A DNA stretch of 7,272 nt from Victivallales bacterium (GTDB lineage: Bacteria; Verrucomicrobiota; Lentisphaeria; Oligosphaerales; Oligosphaeraceae). Where the stretch lies: positions 1-7,272 of the forward strand of contig JAFTAC010000066.1 of assembly GCA_017458805.1 (NCBI GenBank), written 5' to 3'. The position numbers and the translations under genes are program-made. This document shows, piece after piece, positions 6,097-7,272 of this stretch (its first letter is position 1; each line of letters starts with the position of its first letter). The notes beneath the pieces were generated by a model. That model ran no database searches. It saw only the letters and a list, made by a program, of their open reading frames with translations, and was not told where the DNA came from.

Positions 6097-6240
6097 ATAA
6101 GCCGCGTGAGCGGCGAAAGAACATAGCCGTGGGTGAAGCTAGCACCTCTGGCGCGAGCGAAATCCACGGTGCAAGCAGTTCCCTAGTTCCTTTGCACCGT
6201 GCCGCATAGCGAGGCGGAGCGGCAAGGCGCAGAAAGCCTA
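6097..6240. other. GC-rich island of inverted repeats: possible structured RNA, operon leader or dispersed palindromic element
   Basis: Five pairings can be drawn. (1) 6101-6105 with 6110-6114, loop GTGA, which is a GNRA tetraloop on the plus strand. (2) 6127-6132 with 6164-6169 (CCGTGG/CCACGG), enclosing GTG/CAC at 6133-6135 and 6143-6145. (3) A perfect 10-bp stem, 6165-6174 with 6192-6201, 17-nt loop. (4) 6201-6205 with 6219-6223 (GCCGC/GCGGC). (5) 6225-6228 with 6236-6239. Stem 2 and stem 3 use the same central segment and exclude each other. No protein-coding frame is convincing here. It may be a small RNA read rightward, the untranslated leader of the leftward operon, or a copy of a dispersed intergenic palindrome. 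I do not recognise it as a known riboswitch, RNase P, tmRNA or intron domain. Confidence 0.5.
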
Positions 6241-6278
6241 CCTGCCTGTTCCAATTTGCTTCCATTTTGAACAGTTTC

Positions 6279-6334
6279 TAAATTTTATAACAAAAACATA
6301 TTTTGATAGCTATTGTTTAAATTTTAAAACAAAA
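6279..6334. repeat. 17-bp direct repeat, 39-bp period
   Basis: TAAATTTTATAACAAAA at 6279-6295 recurs as TAAATTTTAAAACAAAA at 6318-6334 with one mismatch. The start-to-start distance is 39 bp, close to four helical turns, which would place two bound proteins on the same DNA face. Low-complexity AT composition makes a chance match possible. Confidence 0.5.
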
Positions 6335-6344
6335 TAACATACAA

Positions 6345-6360
6345 GAGCATTTGAGCATTT
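6345..6360. repeat. 8-bp perfect tandem repeat (GAGCATTT x2)
   Basis: GAGCATTT occurs twice head to tail at 6345-6352 and 6353-6360, followed by CAAGCGCATT, which is partly similar. It is one of three small tandem duplications within 120 bp. Confidence 0.6.
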
Positions 6361-6389
6361 CAAGCGCATTGTATTAAAAAAGGTGGAGT

Positions 6390-6418
6390 TTGCTTGTTTT
6401 ATTGCTAAAGTGTATTAT
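6390..6418 (+). promoter_or_regulatory. Candidate sigma70 promoter for the lipoprotein-like / radical SAM genes
   Basis: TTGCTT (6390-6395), a 17-bp spacer and TATTAT (6413-6418) make a reasonable sigma70-type promoter, with transcription starting near 6425 and a leader of about 75 nt before the ATG at 6500. The -10 falls inside the first unit of the 16-bp tandem repeat, so a second TATTAT lies at 6429-6434 without a good -35. Confidence 0.4.
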
Positions 6419-6438
6419 TTTAAAAGTGTATTATTTTA
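6407..6438. repeat. 16-bp perfect tandem repeat containing the -10 candidate
   Basis: AAAGTGTATTATTTTA occurs twice in exact head-to-tail copies at 6407-6422 and 6423-6438. Each copy contains TATTAT. Copy-number change here would move or duplicate the -10 element of the downstream gene pair. Confidence 0.75.
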
Positions 6439-6445
6439 TTAGTAT

Positions 6446-6462
6446 TCTAGAGCATCTAGAGC
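6446..6462. repeat. 8-bp direct repeat (TCTAGAGC) with 1-bp spacer
   Basis: TCTAGAGC occurs at 6446-6453 and again at 6455-6462. Each copy includes the palindrome TCTAGA, so the pair can also form alternative hairpins in the mRNA leader of the downstream gene. Confidence 0.55.
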
Positions 6463-6499
6463 CCCTTTACACCTTTTGACTACAGTACCAGGTAATGAT

Positions 6500-6865
6500 A
6501 TGAAACCCCAATCGCGTAAAAACAGAGAGATGCAGCAGCGTATCGCAGAGTGCCTCCGCACGGGGCTTCCCCTGGCAGGGCTGATATCAACGCTGCTTTC
6601 CGCGACAGGATGCGACAAAATCTTTGCACCAACTGTTGTCGGAAAGGTTCCCAGTAGGGAAGAGCATGTCGTGGGCGATTTTTATTCTCCTGTTGCACCT
6701 GATGAAGTCAATGCTGAGAAGCAAGCTGTTGATGGCGAGAACAATGAAAACCCCGTGGAGGAGGCGACACAGCAGAAGGCTGACACGCCTCCTTTGCCGC
6801 CTGGTGCACCTCCAAGACCAAAGACTTCTGCCGATAAAAGTGCCACCCCCTCTAAGTCCGAATAG
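6500..6865 (+). CDS. Small lipoprotein-like / leader-peptide-like protein paired with a radical SAM enzyme
   Basis: The 121-residue product is not recognised as a named family. The ATG at 6500 is preferred over an in-frame TTG at 6476 because AGG (6490-6492) lies 7 nt upstream. The N-terminus is basic (KPQSRKNREMQQR, 2-14), followed by AECLRTGLPLAGLISTLLSA (16-35) and T36-G37-C38. A-T-G-C is an acceptable lipobox, so Cys38 could be lipidated after export. The mature part is acidic to residue about 90, then rich in Pro, Lys and Ser, with PPLPPGAPPRPK at 97-108. It has no cysteine after Cys38 and few aromatic residues (F42, F61, Y62). The hydrophobic stretch is short and holds Pro24, so a peptide-export leader or RiPP leader is an alternative to a lipoprotein signal. 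The radical SAM gene starts 11 nt after its stop, which indicates joint expression and probably a functional link. Confidence 0.7.
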   Translation: MKPQSRKNREMQQRIAECLRTGLPLAGLISTLLSATGCDKIFAPTVVGKVPSREEHVVGDFYSPVAPDEVNAEKQAVDGENNENPVEEATQQKADTPPLPPGAPPRPKTSADKSATPSKSE

Positions 6866-6876
6866 CCCCTCAACGC

Positions 6877-7272
6877 ATGATTGCACTTCCAGAGAGACTT
6901 CTTTTCGAGGTGACAACGCGTTGCAATTACCGCTGTCCCTTCTGCTACTGCGTCTGGCATGAGTTTCCAGAACTTTCTGGACCCGAGCTGGATACAGTTG
7001 CTTGGAAAGACATCATTGATGAGTGTGCTGCACGTGGTGTGAAGGAAATCACCTTCACTGGCGGCGAAGCAACGCTGCGCGAGGATCTTTGGAAACTGAT
7101 GGAATACGCCTGCAACTGTCTTCCGGCGGGGGATGTTGCCCTTTTTACGAACGGCAGCCTTATGACAGAGGAGCGTATCAAGTGGTGCAAGGAGAGGAGG
7201 ATTAGGCTTTCGACAAGCCTTCAGGGGCTTAGAACGTATGGTCGCCAGACTGGCACAAGGCGTAGTTATAAA
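6877..7272 (+). CDS. Radical SAM enzyme, N-terminal part, 3' truncated by window edge
   Basis: The frame opens at ATG 6877 and stays open to the window end (132 residues visible). The radical SAM cluster motif CX3CX2C is C16-N-Y-R-C20-P-F-C23 (context TTRCNYRCPFCYC), binding the [4Fe-4S] cluster that cleaves S-adenosylmethionine. The GGE motif is G62-G63-E64 (context ITFTGGEATLRED), contacting the SAM amino group. VALFTNGSLM (about 92-101) and RLSTSLQGLRTYGRQTG (110-126) match the next barrel strands, in the style of peptide- and cofactor-maturing radical SAM enzymes, where the last is usually SxDG. A SPASM or other C-terminal domain would lie beyond the window. It begins 11 nt after the small lipoprotein-like gene and lacks its own Shine-Dalgarno, so translation may be coupled. 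Superfamily certain; subfamily and substrate unknown, with the neighbouring small protein the obvious candidate. Confidence 0.9.
   Translation, partial: MIALPERLLFEVTTRCNYRCPFCYCVWHEFPELSGPELDTVAWKDIIDECAARGVKEITFTGGEATLREDLWKLMEYACNCLPAGDVALFTNGSLMTEERIKWCKERRIRLSTSLQGLRTYGRQTGTRRSYK

Larger units (their letters stand above)
6241..6475. other. AT-rich intergenic region with short duplications, no gene seen
   Basis: This stretch is strongly AT-rich and abruptly different in composition from the GC-rich island to its left and from the coding DNA on both sides. Both strands are short of usable open frames. It holds several direct repeats and a candidate promoter, listed separately, and probably serves as the control region for the lipoprotein-like gene and perhaps for the leftward operon. 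Confidence 0.6.

Noticed and set aside
6131..6200. Resemblance to a cobalamin riboswitch (GGTG ... AATCC ... GC-GTTCC fragments)
   Set aside because: The order and spacing of the conserved blocks do not fit the cobalamin consensus, no full B12-box is present, and no neighbouring gene is B12-related.
6097..6240. Retron ncRNA or group II intron domain
   Set aside because: No reverse transcriptase lies nearby, and neither a domain V-like hairpin nor flanking a1/a2-type repeats can be drawn.
6279..6462. CRISPR array
   Set aside because: The repeats are short, different from one another, present only twice each and without regular spacers. No cas gene is present.
6587..6960. Minus-strand open frames opposite the lipoprotein-like gene
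   Set aside because: Their translations are low-complexity or basic with no motif, and the plus strand has a Shine-Dalgarno, a lipobox-like signal and tight linkage to the radical SAM gene.

Overview
The window looks like a bacterial chromosome segment with ordinary coding density except for one long intergenic gap. Gene content is saccharolytic: a glycoside-hydrolase-like TIM-barrel protein, two sugar-phosphate SIS proteins, a BadF/GlcNAc-kinase-type sugar kinase, a GT4 glycosyltransferase and a class-C-type serine hydrolase. Together with the stacked GC-rich intergenic hairpins, this would fit a gut-type bacterium of the PVC group (for example Lentisphaerota or Verrucomicrobiota). That placement is inference only, because no rRNA or marker gene is present.

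Layout. Bases 1-644 (+) hold the 3' end of a family-10-like glycosylhydrolase (GHL10/DUF187 type). Bases 645-782 are intergenic and carry three consecutive perfect or near-perfect hairpins. A cytoplasmic serine hydrolase (class C beta-lactamase / family VIII esterase fold) follows at 783-1868 (+). It converges, with a 15-nt gap, on a five-gene minus-strand cluster that reads from right to left: GT4 glycosyltransferase (6027-4885), SIS protein A (4856-4116), SIS protein B (4116-3376, UPF0309-like), BadF/BadG-type amino-sugar kinase (3373-2345) and a hotdog acyl-CoA thioesterase (2315-1884). The gaps are 28 nt, a 1-nt TGATG overlap, 2 nt and 29 nt, so this is almost certainly one operon. The likely theme is salvage or remodelling of an amino sugar: the kinase would phosphorylate it and the SIS proteins would act on or sense the phosphosugar. 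The roles of the glycosyltransferase and thioesterase in that scheme are unclear.

The divergent gap at 6028-6499 has two contrasting halves. The first (about 6097-6240) is a GC-rich island packed with inverted repeats, some mutually exclusive, with a candidate plus-strand promoter just before it. The second (about 6260-6465) is very AT-rich and carries several short direct and tandem duplications plus a plausible sigma70 promoter facing right.

On the right, a 121-residue lipoprotein-like or leader-peptide-like protein (6500-6865) is followed after 11 nt by a radical SAM enzyme (6877 to the window edge, incomplete). The small secreted-type protein coupled to a radical SAM enzyme is the best candidate for an uncharacterised system here: either a RiPP-like precursor with its maturase, or a radical-SAM-associated lipoprotein pair.
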